In this document: piece after piece, positions 24,355 to 35,219 of the stretch
Layout of the letters: each line of letters starts with the position of its first letter
Position numbering within the stretch: position 1 is the stretch's first letter
Assembly (NCBI GenBank): GCA_038380435.1
Contig: JAWZYU010000001.1
Span: 16,348,001 to 16,412,000, forward strand
Reading direction: 5' to 3'
DNA from: Ryuthela nishihirai
Lineage: Eukaryota; Arthropoda; Arachnida; Araneae; Heptathelidae
DNA length: 64,000 bases
The notes under the pieces: model-generated
What the model was told of the DNA's origin: nothing
Database searches by the model: none
What the model saw: only the letters and a program-made list of their open reading frames with translations
Program-made: the position numbers and the translations under genes

Positions 24355-26110
24355 GACCTAGTATTTCAGTTCCCTGAACATGTATCTGGAAAAACGTTTA
24401 CAAAGGAATCTACAAACAAAAATAAATTTACTATAAGAATATTGCCAAAAATGGCACTTGGAAATTAATGTTAAAAAATCAAAAATCATTTTGTATCCCC
24501 TTCTTTAAAAGGCGAAAATTTATTCCTACTTTTACTTTACAAATTAATAAAGAAAAACTTCCTTTACTCTATCAGGGAAAATTTTTAATAATCAACCTTG
24601 ACTCCAGATTGAACTGGAACTCTCATTTGGAAAAAAATTATAATTCTGGTCTTAAATTAATAATTTTTTAAAAAATTCTTTACCTTTAAAAATGGAGGAA
24701 CGAATCAATTCTATCTAATTACACTTTATAAAAATTTAATACGTTCTAAAATCGAATATGGACTTGAATTTATTCAAGGTGCTTTAAACACAAAATTTAA
24801 AAAATTAAACTCAATTAAAAAGCAGTGCATTAAAATTGCACTTGGAGTACCGAAATTTAGTCCAACAATTTCTATTATAGCAGAAACGGCAATTACACCC
24901 TTTGAAATTCGACAAAAAATTCTACTTCTAAAATATATTCTTAGATTACATTACAAACTTCCTAACCATCCCTTTTACAAAAACTTTAATAATAATCCCT
25001 TAATTAAAAATCTTCAAAATAATATAATTATACATGAATTTTTTAATGTAAATTTAGGAAAATTATTAAAAGGAGACTTGCCAGATCTCATACCTGATTG
25101 GTGTTATGAAAAACCCGAAATGTTTAGTGAAATTCCTCTAATAACATCTAAAAAGAATATTCCACCTGAAGCAGCATTCAGAATTTTTAAAAATTTTCAA
25201 TCAGAAAAATATAAAAAGCACCTCAACATTTTTACAGATGGATCTGTACTACCAGTTTGTGGATCCTCTACAGCTGCATTTTTTGTTCCTCAAGATAAAT
25301 TTTCTACAGTTTTTAAATTACCTCAGAATACTTCAATAATACATGCAGAATTAATAGCAATAATAGAAACATTTAATTGGATTTTAAATGACTTAAATAA
25401 TTGTAAAATTGCAGTTTTTGTGGACTCCAAAGTAGCCATACAAATATTACAGCAAGAATTATACCAATCAGACTATAATATTTACATTTACAAACTATCA
25501 AAACTTAATACATTTAACAAACAGTTCAAAAATAATCAAATTACAATTCAATGGATCCCTAGTCATATAGGGATCATTGAAAATGAATTTGTTGATGGAT
25601 TAGCAAAAAATGCTCATGAACTTAACAAAATTAGCAACTGCTTCAATTTTTATAACACTATAAATAATATTAAAAAAATAGAATTTAAATTGACCGAACA
25701 ATTCTTTCAAATTGAAGCATCATTAAAAAATAACAACTTTAGATACGTTCTTTCAAAAAATATTAATTATATTCAAAATCTGCCGTTTACAAGAAGACAA
25801 TTGAATATCCTCTATAGACTTAGAACAAATACAGCAATGTTAAATCAAACAAAATTTTATCTTAAACTTTCAAACTCTCCAAACTGCAAAAATTGTAACG
25901 TACCCGAAACAATTCATCACATTTTACTTAACTGTATAAACAACACAACTCAAAGGATAAAATTCTTTAAATCACTAGAGGAACATGGGTTTCAGGAGAT
26001 TAGAACTGACTTAATTTTGAACCAGAAAAATTTTAATTCTAAAATTAAAATTTATAAAATTTTATTTGAATTTCTAATCTCTACAGATTTATGGAACAGA
26101 ATCTAAAAAG

Positions 26111-26141
<31 letters not shown>

Positions 26142-26283
26142 ACAAAAACAAAAAGAGTAAAATGAAAATTAACTAAAAAAGTATTATAGTTAATTATTTT
26201 TAAAAATATGTATATTGAGAAAGCCTGTATAAGGACCTCTCAAATATCTGTAACGTTGAATGAATAAATAAATAAATAAATAA
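24355..26283 (+). mobile_element. I-group LINE, 5'-truncated, nested in gypsy
   Basis: Begins in mid reverse transcriptase (a DLVFQF block after where FADD would be), followed by the thumb region, RNase H, a CCHC knuckle and a 3' UTR of about 175 bp with (aaat)n tails at 26108-26143 and 26258-26285. Gypsy coding sequence resumes directly after the tail, which fixes both ends of the insertion. Confidence 0.88.
24664..26106 (+). CDS. LINE polyprotein C-terminal part: RT thumb, RNase H, zinc knuckle
   Basis: The frame is open for about 480 codons from 24664; the first usable initiation codon is a TTG at 25078, so this is a 5'-truncated ORF2, not a complete gene. Numbering from 25078, the RNase H catalytic set is all present: D54 (FTDGS), E91 (HAEL), D116 (VDSK), and H163/D173 in the WIPSHIGI...DGLAK block. 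A C270-x2-C273...H281-x4-C286 knuckle follows. In I-group elements this region removes the RNA strand after target-primed synthesis. Frameshifts exist only upstream of 24664. Confidence 0.85.
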   Translation, partial: FFKKFFTFKNGGTNQFYLITLYKNLIRSKIEYGLEFIQGALNTKFKKLNSIKKQCIKIALGVPKFSPTISIIAETAITPFEIRQKILLLKYILRLHYKLPNHPFYKNFNNNPLIKNLQNNIIIHEFFNVNLGKLLKGDLPDLIPDWCYEKPEMFSEIPLITSKKNIPPEAAFRIFKNFQSEKYKKHLNIFTDGSVLPVCGSSTAAFFVPQDKFSTVFKLPQNTSIIHAELIAIIETFNWILNDLNNCKIAVFVDSKVAIQILQQELYQSDYNIYIYKLSKLNTFNKQFKNNQITIQWIPSHIGIIENEFVDGLAKNAHELNKISNCFNFYNTINNIKKIEFKLTEQFFQIEASLKNNNFRYVLSKNINYIQNLPFTRRQLNILYRLRTNTAMLNQTKFYLKLSNSPNCKNCNVPETIHHILLNCINNTTQRIKFFKSLEEHGFQEIRTDLILNQKNFNSKIKIYKILFEFLISTDLWNRI

Positions 26284-26520
26284 ATGGATACTGGCAGAGA
26301 GAAGACAGCATTTGTTAGCCATAATAACCTGTACGAATTTACTTTAGTCCGCTTTTGCTTGAAGAACTCGACTCTGACAATTTTAGAGATTATTCGACAA
26401 TGTTTTGATGGGATAAAAATCAGAGCAGGTTATAATGTATCTAGATCGAATTTTTGTGTCCTTATCTACCTTTGAACAACACTTGGAGCGCCTTAACCAG
26501 TTTGCGTTAGTTTGATGCTG
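26284..26520 (+). pseudogene. Ty3/gypsy reverse transcriptase, continuation
   Basis: Reads REKTAFVSHNNLYEFT, matching the usual eKTAF...YEF block, and after a frameshift YLDRIFV in place of YLDD, followed by FEQHLERL. The second catalytic Asp motif is therefore damaged. It lies directly after the LINE tail. Confidence 0.8.
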
Positions 26521-26783
26521 CATAATCTATCAATTATCCTCAGTCACTCATACAGAACTAAAGATTAGCAAATATGATTATGAATAGTGCGCCAAAGACT
26601 TAAAGAAAATATTAGCTGATTTATAATGAGGTAGGCAGGCAATGTCAAACAGAACCCTATTAGAATTAAGCTGCAGTCGCTAAATGCAGCAGTTATTGCT
26701 CATGATAGATACGTATGTATGGACAAATAAAGTACATAGTACAAATAAAGTATATAGTGGATCTTGTAACCTATGGCTGTACA

Positions 26784-27020
26784 CAGGCCCAAATCTAGAA
26801 AAAATACAGGGTAGGGGAGCAAGAAACACAAATAAACGGGATAAATGTAAAAGGGTTGATTTCCAATGAAGTGTAATATATCACCCTCATTTTTAAGGTC
26901 TTAAAATTTTTTCTGGAAAAATGCATGAAAAATTAGCTTAATAATTTTTGCCTCTATTACCCTTACTAGTATTCTGAAGGGGTGGGATATGGTCCCTTAC
27001 CCACCCTAGATCTGGCCCTG
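26784..27020. mobile_element. hAT-like MITE, family 1, copy 2
   Basis: Ends 'caggcccaaatctag' and 'ctagatctggccctg', an inverted pair with two mismatches. 8-bp flanks gctgtaca and gctggata agree at 6 of 8 positions. 237 bp, non-coding. Confidence 0.72.
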
Positions 27021-27357
27021 GCTGGATACATATGGGGGATTAAGCATATATGTCATTGAATGGTATAGTCTGCTTGAGTAACGAAGAGATGTTGGGGGAA
27101 TCTAAAACATATCTTCGAATTACATCACAGGCATGGTCCCAACATTCTCTTAGACTGCTGTCATTATTATTATTCAATAAAACTCATATGTAGAATTACA
27201 TTGTATTTGATCCTGGCGTTTATTTCAAATTTATAAAGATCTTGAAATAAAATTAAAAGAGATAGATCATATTCTAAACACTAATATTACAATTAATCTC
27301 ACTCGAGAGAGTAATCGCATATGGGATGAATACAAATGCTTTATCATAAAATCTATA
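27021..27357. other. Nothing recognised
   Basis: AT-rich spacer. Confidence 0.4.
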
Positions 27358-27735
27358 GTGTGGATTGGTTGGTTTTACCTCTGAGCAGCACTTTTTTTGC
27401 ACATAGTGAGCTAAATGACGAGGTCATAAGAACCTCGAGGGGTCAGAGAAAGTAGTGAACCGACGACAGCTGTTAGGAGACAGATAGAAGCCTCCTGTCA
27501 CCGTCATCCAGTGTGGTCCTCAACGTTCACGAGATTAGGCTGTCATACACACTGGTTCACAGCTTTACGTCCCATCCGACGGATGGCGACTTTTCTACGC
27601 CCATCGGTGACCCCTACTGACCGAGGACAGGGATTTCACGGAGATAAACCTCAACGCTGGCACAAGTGGGACTCGAACCTGGTAACTGCAGATTGCGAGC
27701 CTGGCTCACTATCCAATGAGTCTCCCAGACCCATC
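27358..27735 (-). mobile_element. SINE-A, diverged
   Basis: Tail 'ggttggttttacctctgag' at the left, head 'gggactcgaacctggtaac' then 'ccaatgagtctcccag' at the right. Scattered changes; no clear TSD. Confidence 0.87.
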
Positions 27736-29490
27736 TAGAATGTGAACGTTAAATATTTAAATATTTGTTCAATTTTGAAACAGTTTAAAACACAATCCCT
27801 CACAGTGTTAAAATCTGTTTAAATGGTATTCCATCTTTAGAAACAATCACCTATTCGAATAGGTTTTGCACAGGTACGAAATCTTTAAGCAATCAATAGC
27901 TGCTTCATTCCAACCAGACGTTTAAATTTTGTTCTCCATGCACATCTGTCAAGAGAAGGAGCTGTTTCTTCTCCACACACTTCTATCCAGAGAAGGAGCA
28001 ATTCCTTCTCCATATACATATGCCCAGAGAGGGAACTGTTTCTTAAGACATGCTCCTTACGTTAGAGTATGTTAACTCTAACAAGGTCCCGCTTAGTTTT
28101 ATTTTGTGAGAAGATATACGTATGCGTATTCTTTTATCTTATTTTATGTTATATATATAAGCTCTTGATCGTTTACTCTGATTGGGCACCATCGGTTGAT
28201 CTTGATTGGTAAGAGATAAAATCTCAAACTTGTCTAGTGAAACAGACAGATAAATTCAATCATGCATATTTCGTCGTTACTTACAATTTCTTTAGAAGTG
28301 GAAAGCATAATTTTGCTCAACGAGTGTAGGAAAAAGAAATGAGCCTTTCAGTCCGTTATTTTATCGCGTAAGGAATCTGTTTTAGAAATAAATCAACAGG
28401 AAACGATTACAAGATTTCAATATCAATGAAGCTCGTTTACCATATAAATAGCAATGACAATGCATGCTGTCAACTTTCTCTCGGAAGAGAATCTATTATC
28501 CGACTTTAAAATAAATAAGGAAAGGAGAACGATGCTTGAAGAGTTGCCGGAAGACATTCGCATTCGTTTGCAGTCTTTGCGGATTTCTTTCTGAGCTGTT
28601 GGTTCCCTCTTTGTTTCCATGGTCCCTGTTGTCAAGCGGGATTGACATCACTCGAGGATGTGTTATCTTTCGTTTTCTGAGCTCTGCTTTTCTCAGTGTC
28701 ACATTCAGATGATGCATCTGGGGTTCCTCGAAGACTGTCCTTTGATAAAATCTGACACCGTAATCCTATCTGTATAATCAACGATATGATAATTTTCAAC
28801 TCGACTCTGAGTTTTCTGTTTGCTATCTGGGATTTTCAACAAATGTAAAAAGTATATTATACATGTAACGTTTCTATTCCAAGTACCAGGAACCCACAAA
28901 CGTAACCATTTATTTTGTGAGAAGTTCCTTTCAGCAGAATATAGGAGTATACAGTAGTAACCAGCATTGCTCTTCCACTGCTTTACTGATGAATGCTTAG
29001 TGTTTACTTTCAATGAATTGTTTTACTTTGAATGCTTCCCTCAATGAAAATTACGATGGAAACTGCAAATTTATTCAATTAACTGTTTTATTCTGTTGTA
29101 GAATTGTTAGATTCGATTCCACTTTTGTGCACACAGTACACTGTGAAAAAAGTGCAATGTTACGCCAATTTATGGTGTGACATTACACCACAAAATGGTG
29201 TAAGGTCAAGACATAAGCAAGATTTATTACTGTTATTATTATAATCGGGGAAGATCTAAAATTATAGAGTATGTCTGGAACTTGAATACAATATCAATCG
29301 AAATGGAAAACATATCAACAGTAAAATTTGATTAATATAAATATCAAAACCATATATTTTTTAATCTGAAGAAAATAATTTTTTTTAATCTTGCAAAATA
29401 CCATGCTATATTTTAAGTGGGGGAGGGGTACACTGTATCCATATTTAACACCATTACACCATAACTGCTCTAAAGAATTACCATATATTA
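27736..29490. other. Spacer with a short minisatellite
   Basis: At 27930-28045 three imperfect units of about 37-45 bp share 'cagagaaggag' and 'ttcttctcca' words. At 29131-29203 there are two small palindromes ('cacagtacactgtg' and 'ttacacca' with its complement). Otherwise AT-rich; small open frames on the minus strand at 28.4-29.0 kb match nothing known to me. Confidence 0.4.
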
Positions 29491-30843
29491 CACTGGCGAA
29501 AATTGAAAAAGGAAAACCATTAACAATTGAAGCGTAATCTATGAGATTTATTTAGTAGAAAAAACTAGTTGAGAAAGGACAGTGATCACATGTGTGAAGT
29601 GATTCAATGTTTATTTTACCTTTCAATGAGTATTACATTTTACAGAAGGCACATTTTAATAAGGTGTTGAACCTCCTCGAGCAGCAATACAAGCTTTCAA
29701 TCTGGCATGCAATCGGTCGTACAAATGCTGGATATCACGCTGGGGGATGCTATTCCATGCGCTTTCAAATTGACGTCTAATTCAGCGATGGTCGTTGCCT
29801 GCCGCGGTCCACGGAAGAGACTTTGTTCGATCCAGTCCCAGACATGCTCGATGGAGTCCGGAGAGCGTGCTGGCGAAGGGAATTGGCGCACTGCCTGAAG
29901 AGCATGTTGAGTTTCCCGGGTGGAGTGTGTGCGGGCGTTATCCTGCTGGAATATATTTTTTGGGGATTACACTCAAATATGGCAGGACGATCGGCTGTAC
30001 GATGTCGCTGACGTATGCATTGCTATTCAGTGTACCCTGTACAAACACAGACACATACGACAGTGATAGCTAATCGCTCCCCACACCACGATGCCAGGAG
30101 TGGGCCCTGTGTGTCGCTGATGAATGCACGATGAAAGAAGCCACTCACCTTGTCGCCTTCAGACGTGTAAACATCCATCAGACACTACTAAGCAAAATCG
30201 ACTATCATCACTGAAGACCACAGAATGCTATTCTTTCCTCCAATGAACTCATTCTTGACACCACTGCAAACGTGCTCGACAGTGACGAGGTGACAGTGAT
30301 AACCATGCCAGTAACATGCATGCCAGTAGTCCTGCTTCCAAAAGACGCTTGCGTATCATTCTTATAGACACCCTTGATACGACAGAGGATCGAATTCGTG
30401 ATGCCACAGAAGCCACTCTGCCACCACCGCCCTCCTGATACGCCAATGCTCTCGAGCGTCCGTAACTCTGTGTTGTCCAGAACAACATCTGCGAGTGTGT
30501 GAATGCTCTTCTGACTATCGACGTCACCATCGTACCACTACCTCTCGTCCAACGCGGTGTGCAATTTGAAGAAAAGACCAACCTCCTTCACAAAGACCCA
30601 CTATACGACCTCGCTCAAACTCCGCTAACTGAACAAATGTTTTGTGCCTGCGTCATCCAGGCATGGTAGCTTCTTCAAAGAGCACTGAACAACACGACAC
30701 AAGATGAATAATTTCATTCTTCATGCCCTAGTCGTTAAATACACGCTGCGTACATTTGCATGTTGTCGTCCTCAGTGACGTCATTATTTCATCCAATAAA
30801 TTTCAATCTTGGATAACGGTTTCTTTTGCCCTTAACTACACTG
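29491..30843 (-). mobile_element. Tc1-type transposon, third family
   Basis: The left end 'cactggcgaaaattgaaaaa' and the complement of the right end near 30843 ('cagtgtagttaagggcaaaa') form an imperfect inverted pair, with TA at the left flank. It encloses a broken minus-strand transposase. Confidence 0.72.
29650..30664 (-). pseudogene. Tc1 transposase, broken
   Basis: Starts near 30664. Helix-turn-helix region FERGRIVGLCEGGWSF, then DARERWRIRRAV, FQQDNARTHSTRE at a catalytic Asp, and SPARSPDSIEHVWDWIEQSLF. The last Glu survives, but the SPDLNPIE block has lost residues. Many stops and indels lie between blocks. Confidence 0.82.
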
Positions 30844-31155
30844 GGCTACACACAAAAAGACTTTGAAATGTAAATAGCCAATCATTACTAATTTCGAGGT
30901 GCTGAACACGAAAACGACAATAAAATTTATCGATTGGCTCTTGTTTAGACTTTGAAGTCAGAATTTATCGAGTTGTTCATTGGAAGGAAGAATGGCAGAC
31001 TTAGAAGAGACAGAGATGGTCATGTATGCACGACTCAGTCCGCATTAAGTACATATGTAACTATTTCACAAAGCTGTATGTTAAACTCCAGATTGCAACA
31101 TATTGCGTTGCATTGCATCAGTCCGCCATACACACAAGCCCTGGAGGTATTGCAT
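30844..31155. other. Nothing recognised
   Basis: Short spacer up to the TSD of the next SINE-A. Confidence 0.4.
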
Positions 31156-31169
31156 CATTGTCTGATGCA

Positions 31170-31554
31170 GGGGCGGGGTGGCTCAGTCGGTAGCGCGCCA
31201 GGCTCGTAATCTGTAGTTCCCAGGTTCGAGTCCCAGCTGGGTCAGCGTTGAGATTTATCTCCGCAAAATTCCCCGCCTTGCCCACGGTCAGTAGGGGACA
31301 CCGATGGGCTTGGAAAGGCCGCCGTGCGTCGGATGGGACGTTAAGCCGTGGCCCCGTGTGCGGGAGAGCCATACCCTGTGCACGTTAAAGAACACGCTGG
31401 ATGGCCTTGACGGGAGGCTACCATCTGTCTCCCAACAGCTGTTCCAGTGGGTCCCCTCCCCCAACCTTCTCTGAGCCTTCGGGGTCCATGTGACCTGGCT
31501 AGCCCATGGTGTGCAAAAAAGTGCCGCTCAGAGGTAAAACAACCCAACCCAACC
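31170..31554 (+). mobile_element. SINE-A with perfect 14-bp TSD
   Basis: The best-preserved copy: flanked by CATTGTCTGATGCA at 31156-31169 and 31555-31568. The A box 'tggctcagtcggtagcg' and B box 'ggttcgagtcccag' are near consensus. The anticodon loop reads CTCGTAA (anticodon CGT, Thr-like). The tail is a short (aaccc)n run. Confidence 0.96.
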
Positions 31555-33296
31555 CATTGTCTGATGCAATGTAGTTGAGTCATGACATTGCAACTTTACG
31601 ATCGGGGACAAAAGATGCATCGTTAGTTGTAGAATCGTTAATCGTAGGCGACATCTAGTAGGGTGAGCAAGTCTTTTCAGCGACTCCCGTTAACCCCTGA
31701 GTCATAAGTACAACACAAGTGATCCTTGCAGTTTTAATCAAGCAGTGGTAGTGCCTCTTAACTGTGTTAATAGTTCAGATATATTTTGTTACATTTATGG
31801 GAAAGTGAAAAGGGCCATCACTCCAATAGTGAAAGTGGCGTATGAGTTTTATTTTGGATGAAAGATAGGGGACCAGGACAAGGCCTGAGCCCCACACGTA
31901 TGCTGCAGTACGTGTGCAAGGAATCTTCCGAAGTGGCTGAAAGGGGAAAAAGTGATGATGCCGTTTGCTGTTCCTATAGTTTGGAGAGAGCCAAGTAATC
32001 ACGCAAATCATTGCTACTTCTGCATGGTGCCACCTGTTTCTGGAGGCATCACAAAGAAGAAGAAGTGTAAAATAGCGTTTCCGAATATACAATCTGCTTT
32101 CCGACCATTTCCGCATGGCGAATGCCTTCCCATTCCCAAACCTCCAAAAGAATTTTCCATAGATTCAGATGATGACGAGGGAAGCGAACGAACGTCGGGT
32201 TCTCCACATCCTTTGGTGTCTAATGATGATCCATACATCTGCCACGGTGTGTCATCTGTGCCACACATTCTCACCGAAAAAGAAATGAACGATCCTGTTC
32301 GCGATCTGGAGCTGTCCAAGGACAAAGCAGAGTTACTTGGATGAAGATTTAAATGGAATCTTCTCAAAAAAAATGTGCTAGTGACTTCGTTCCGAACTTG
32401 TCATGAACAGTTTGCACCTTACCTAGAAAAACAAGGTCATCTTCTTTCAGAAAAGAAGATTACATTGTGTTCTGCTCCGATGTAGATGGTCTGATGAATG
32501 ACATCGGAATCAAACATGACCCTCAAGAAGGCGACTATTCATAGACTCCTCGAAATTGAGTCTCAAAGCAATGTTGCTGTATAATGGAAATAGACTTCCA
32601 TCCATTCCTGTCGGACACGTCGTCTACATGAAAAAAACCTAAGACAACCTAAAACAGCTGTTGAACTGTCTTTAATACAGCAAGTATGGCTGATATCTCT
32701 GTTGTGACTTGAAGGTAGTGGCTCTGTTGATGGGTTTGCAGCTGGGATATATGAAGTACTATTGTTTCTTATGTGAATGGGACAGCCAAGCAAAGATTTT
32801 GTACTACGTGAAGAGAAACTGGCCTCAGACGACATCTCTGATGGTCGGAGAGAAGAATGTGGAACACCCAGCACTGGCAGAAATGCACAAAATCCTGCAA
32901 TCCGTCCCTACACATCAAACTAGGTGTGATGAAATACTTCTTAAAAGCCATGGACTGGACTGCATCAGCTTTCAAGTACTTGGCTAACAAATTCCCTCGA
33001 CTCAGTGAAGCGAAAATTAAAAAGGGAATTTTTGTGGGTCCTCAGATCCGCGAGCTGTTCAGAGAGCAGATGTTCGACAACCTGCTTCAGGGTGACGAGA
33101 AAAAGGCTTGGGACGCGTTTCGTCTGGTGTCAACTAAATTCCTCGGGAATGTCAGGGCAGACAACTACAAGAAACTGGTTAAGGACATGTTGTCTCTGTA
33201 TCACAAACTTGGCTGCAATATGTCCTTAAAGATCCACATTCTCCATTCCCACTTAGAGTTTTTCCTTGACAACTGCGGCATGGTTATGGATGAGAA

Positions 33297-35219
33297 GGTA
33301 CCCCGTCAAAATAGCCCAAGACTAAATAGCCCCGACAAAAAAGCCCCGACAAAATAGCCTATTCTAAAATAGCCCAAGACTAAATAGCTCCGAAGAAATA
33401 GCTTAGGCTATTTAAAATCCAAAGTAAAAAACCAACTTGCGCGTCGGAAAACGCGCGTAATATGTCTTCCTATACTTTGGTAAAATGAAGGTAACTTTGC
33501 AACAAGTTGCGTTGAGTGCATCTATAATTAGAAATATTATAGTAACAAATGAGTCACGTGACAGGCACATGGCTCACCGGTAGGCGGAGCCATGTGATTT
33601 AGTTTTAGTATTAAAACCAATGCTTCTAGTTTAGCTTCTAGTTTTAGTTTTTTATTCGCACGTGGCGCACGTGTGTCTTGCGGGAGTCGTTGCAAGAGAT
33701 CTCTAACGGAAATAAGTAAGCTATTTTAATATCTATCTTACCGGATGCGTTTATTTATTGATATAATATAGAACTATTTAATAGATATTAACTGATAATC
33801 CGTTATTATTTGTGTTTTGCAAGAAAAATGGAGAAAATCTCGTCGCAAAAAGGAAAAGATCTGCTGCTGAAAGATGGTCATCGATATCGCAAGGCTAGGG
33901 AAAACCGGGATGAAAGTACATCGTGGAGGTGTGTAGTTCCGACTTGTAAAGGGCGTCTAAGAACATTGGGTGCTGACTTCCGGGTCGTGACGGAACACAA
34001 CCATGCGCCAAATCCAGCTAAAAATCAGGCATTGAAATGCGTTTCTGAAATGAAACATAGAGCACAGAGTGCTGTGGAGAAGCCTAGGCAAATATATCAA
34101 GCCTGCACAAGTGGAATATCTTTGGAAGCATCGATTCAGCTTCCAAATTATATTGCCTCCCAGAGATCAATAGAACGTATACGAAAAAAAACGAATCTTC
34201 CATATCCAAATCCTGCAAGTGTTGCCAATATTGCAATTCCAGTTCATCTTCAAAGTACCACAAGAAACGAAAATTTTATTCTGTGGGATTCTGGAGAAAA
34301 CATCCTGATCGAATTCTAATGTTCGGCACTGAGGAAAATTTGAGAATATTGGAACAGAATCATCATTGGTTTGTTGATGGCACGTTTAAAGTATCACCTG
34401 AACTGTTTTTTCAATTATTCACGATACACGGACTAATAGAAAAGTGTTGTATTCCACTGATATATGTATTGTTAAGAAATAAAAGTGAAGCAATATATGT
34501 TCGCGTATTTCAGAAACTATTACAGTTGAAGGAAACTTTAAATCCAACAAGTGTGTTAAGTGATTACGAGAAAGCGGTTCAAAACGCCGTGCAACAAGTT
34601 TTTAGTAACACAGAAGTTGTTGGCTGTTTGTTTCATTTGGGACAGTGCTTATGGCGAAAAGTGCAAGAACTGAATTTAGCGGAACTTTATGTAAATAATG
34701 AAAATGTGCGTGCTTATATAAAAATGTTGTTTGCGTTGAGTTTTGTACCGGTACATGATGTTATAGGAGTATTTGAAGAATTACTTGAAAAATGCCCAAA
34801 CGAACTAGACCCCATTATCGATTACTGGGAAGATACATAATATAGGACGAATAAGACGCAATCGCCGAGCACAACCACGATTTGCAATACATATATGGAA
34901 TGTTCATGAGCGCGTTGTCAATGGTCTTCCGAGGACAAATAATTCGGTAGAAGGGTGGCATAGGGCATTCCAGCAAACTGTAGATTGCCATCATCCAGCC
35001 GTCTACAAACTCATCGACCATTTCCGAAAAGAGCAGGATATGGTAGAAATCCGCTTAACCCGTCTTGCTGCAGGTATTCGCAACCTAGATGCTAGCAAAA
35101 CTAAATATGTGCAACTGAATAGGCTAAGCTATTTCTCCGGGGCTATTTAGTCTTGGGCTATTTTAGAACAGGCTATTTTGTCGGGGCTGTTTTGTCTTGA
35201 GCTATTTTGACGGGTCACG
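33297..35219 (+). mobile_element. FLYWCH/MULE transposon, copy 1
   Basis: A 1923-bp element with inverted ends of roughly 95 bp ('ggtaccccgtcaaaatagcc' at the left; the complement of the right end begins 'cgtgacccgtcaaaatagcc'). Flanked by a perfect 9-bp TSD, GGATGAGAA (33288-33296 and 35220-35228), the length usual for Mutator-like elements. The ends are built from repeated AAATAGCC words. Compared with copy 2 it lacks about 200 bp after the last transposase codons. Confidence 0.93.
33828..35137 (+). pseudogene. MULE transposase with FLYWCH finger, frameshifted (copy 1)
   Basis: ATG at 33828. FLYWCH-type zinc finger at residues about 7-62: KGKDLLLKDGHRYRK, W33, C35, C40 followed by KGRLRT, and H57/H59. 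Frame 1 ends at 34319. The transposase core continues in another frame at 34286-34840: WFVDGTFK (Asp), SDYEKAVQNAV (Asp), GCLFHLGQCLWRK (C-x2-H). A further frame change then leads to NNSVEGWHRAFQQ (Glu) and EIRLTRLAAG. The frame break near 34297 is shared with copy 2; the break near 34840 is private to this copy. In the family this enzyme cuts and pastes DNA with a DDE triad, with the FLYWCH finger presumed to bind DNA. Confidence 0.9.

Noticed and set aside
31180..31250. Thr(CGT)-like tRNA gene
   Set aside because: Good A and B boxes, but acceptor-stem pairing is poor and the sequence continues into the SINE core; it is the SINE promoter.
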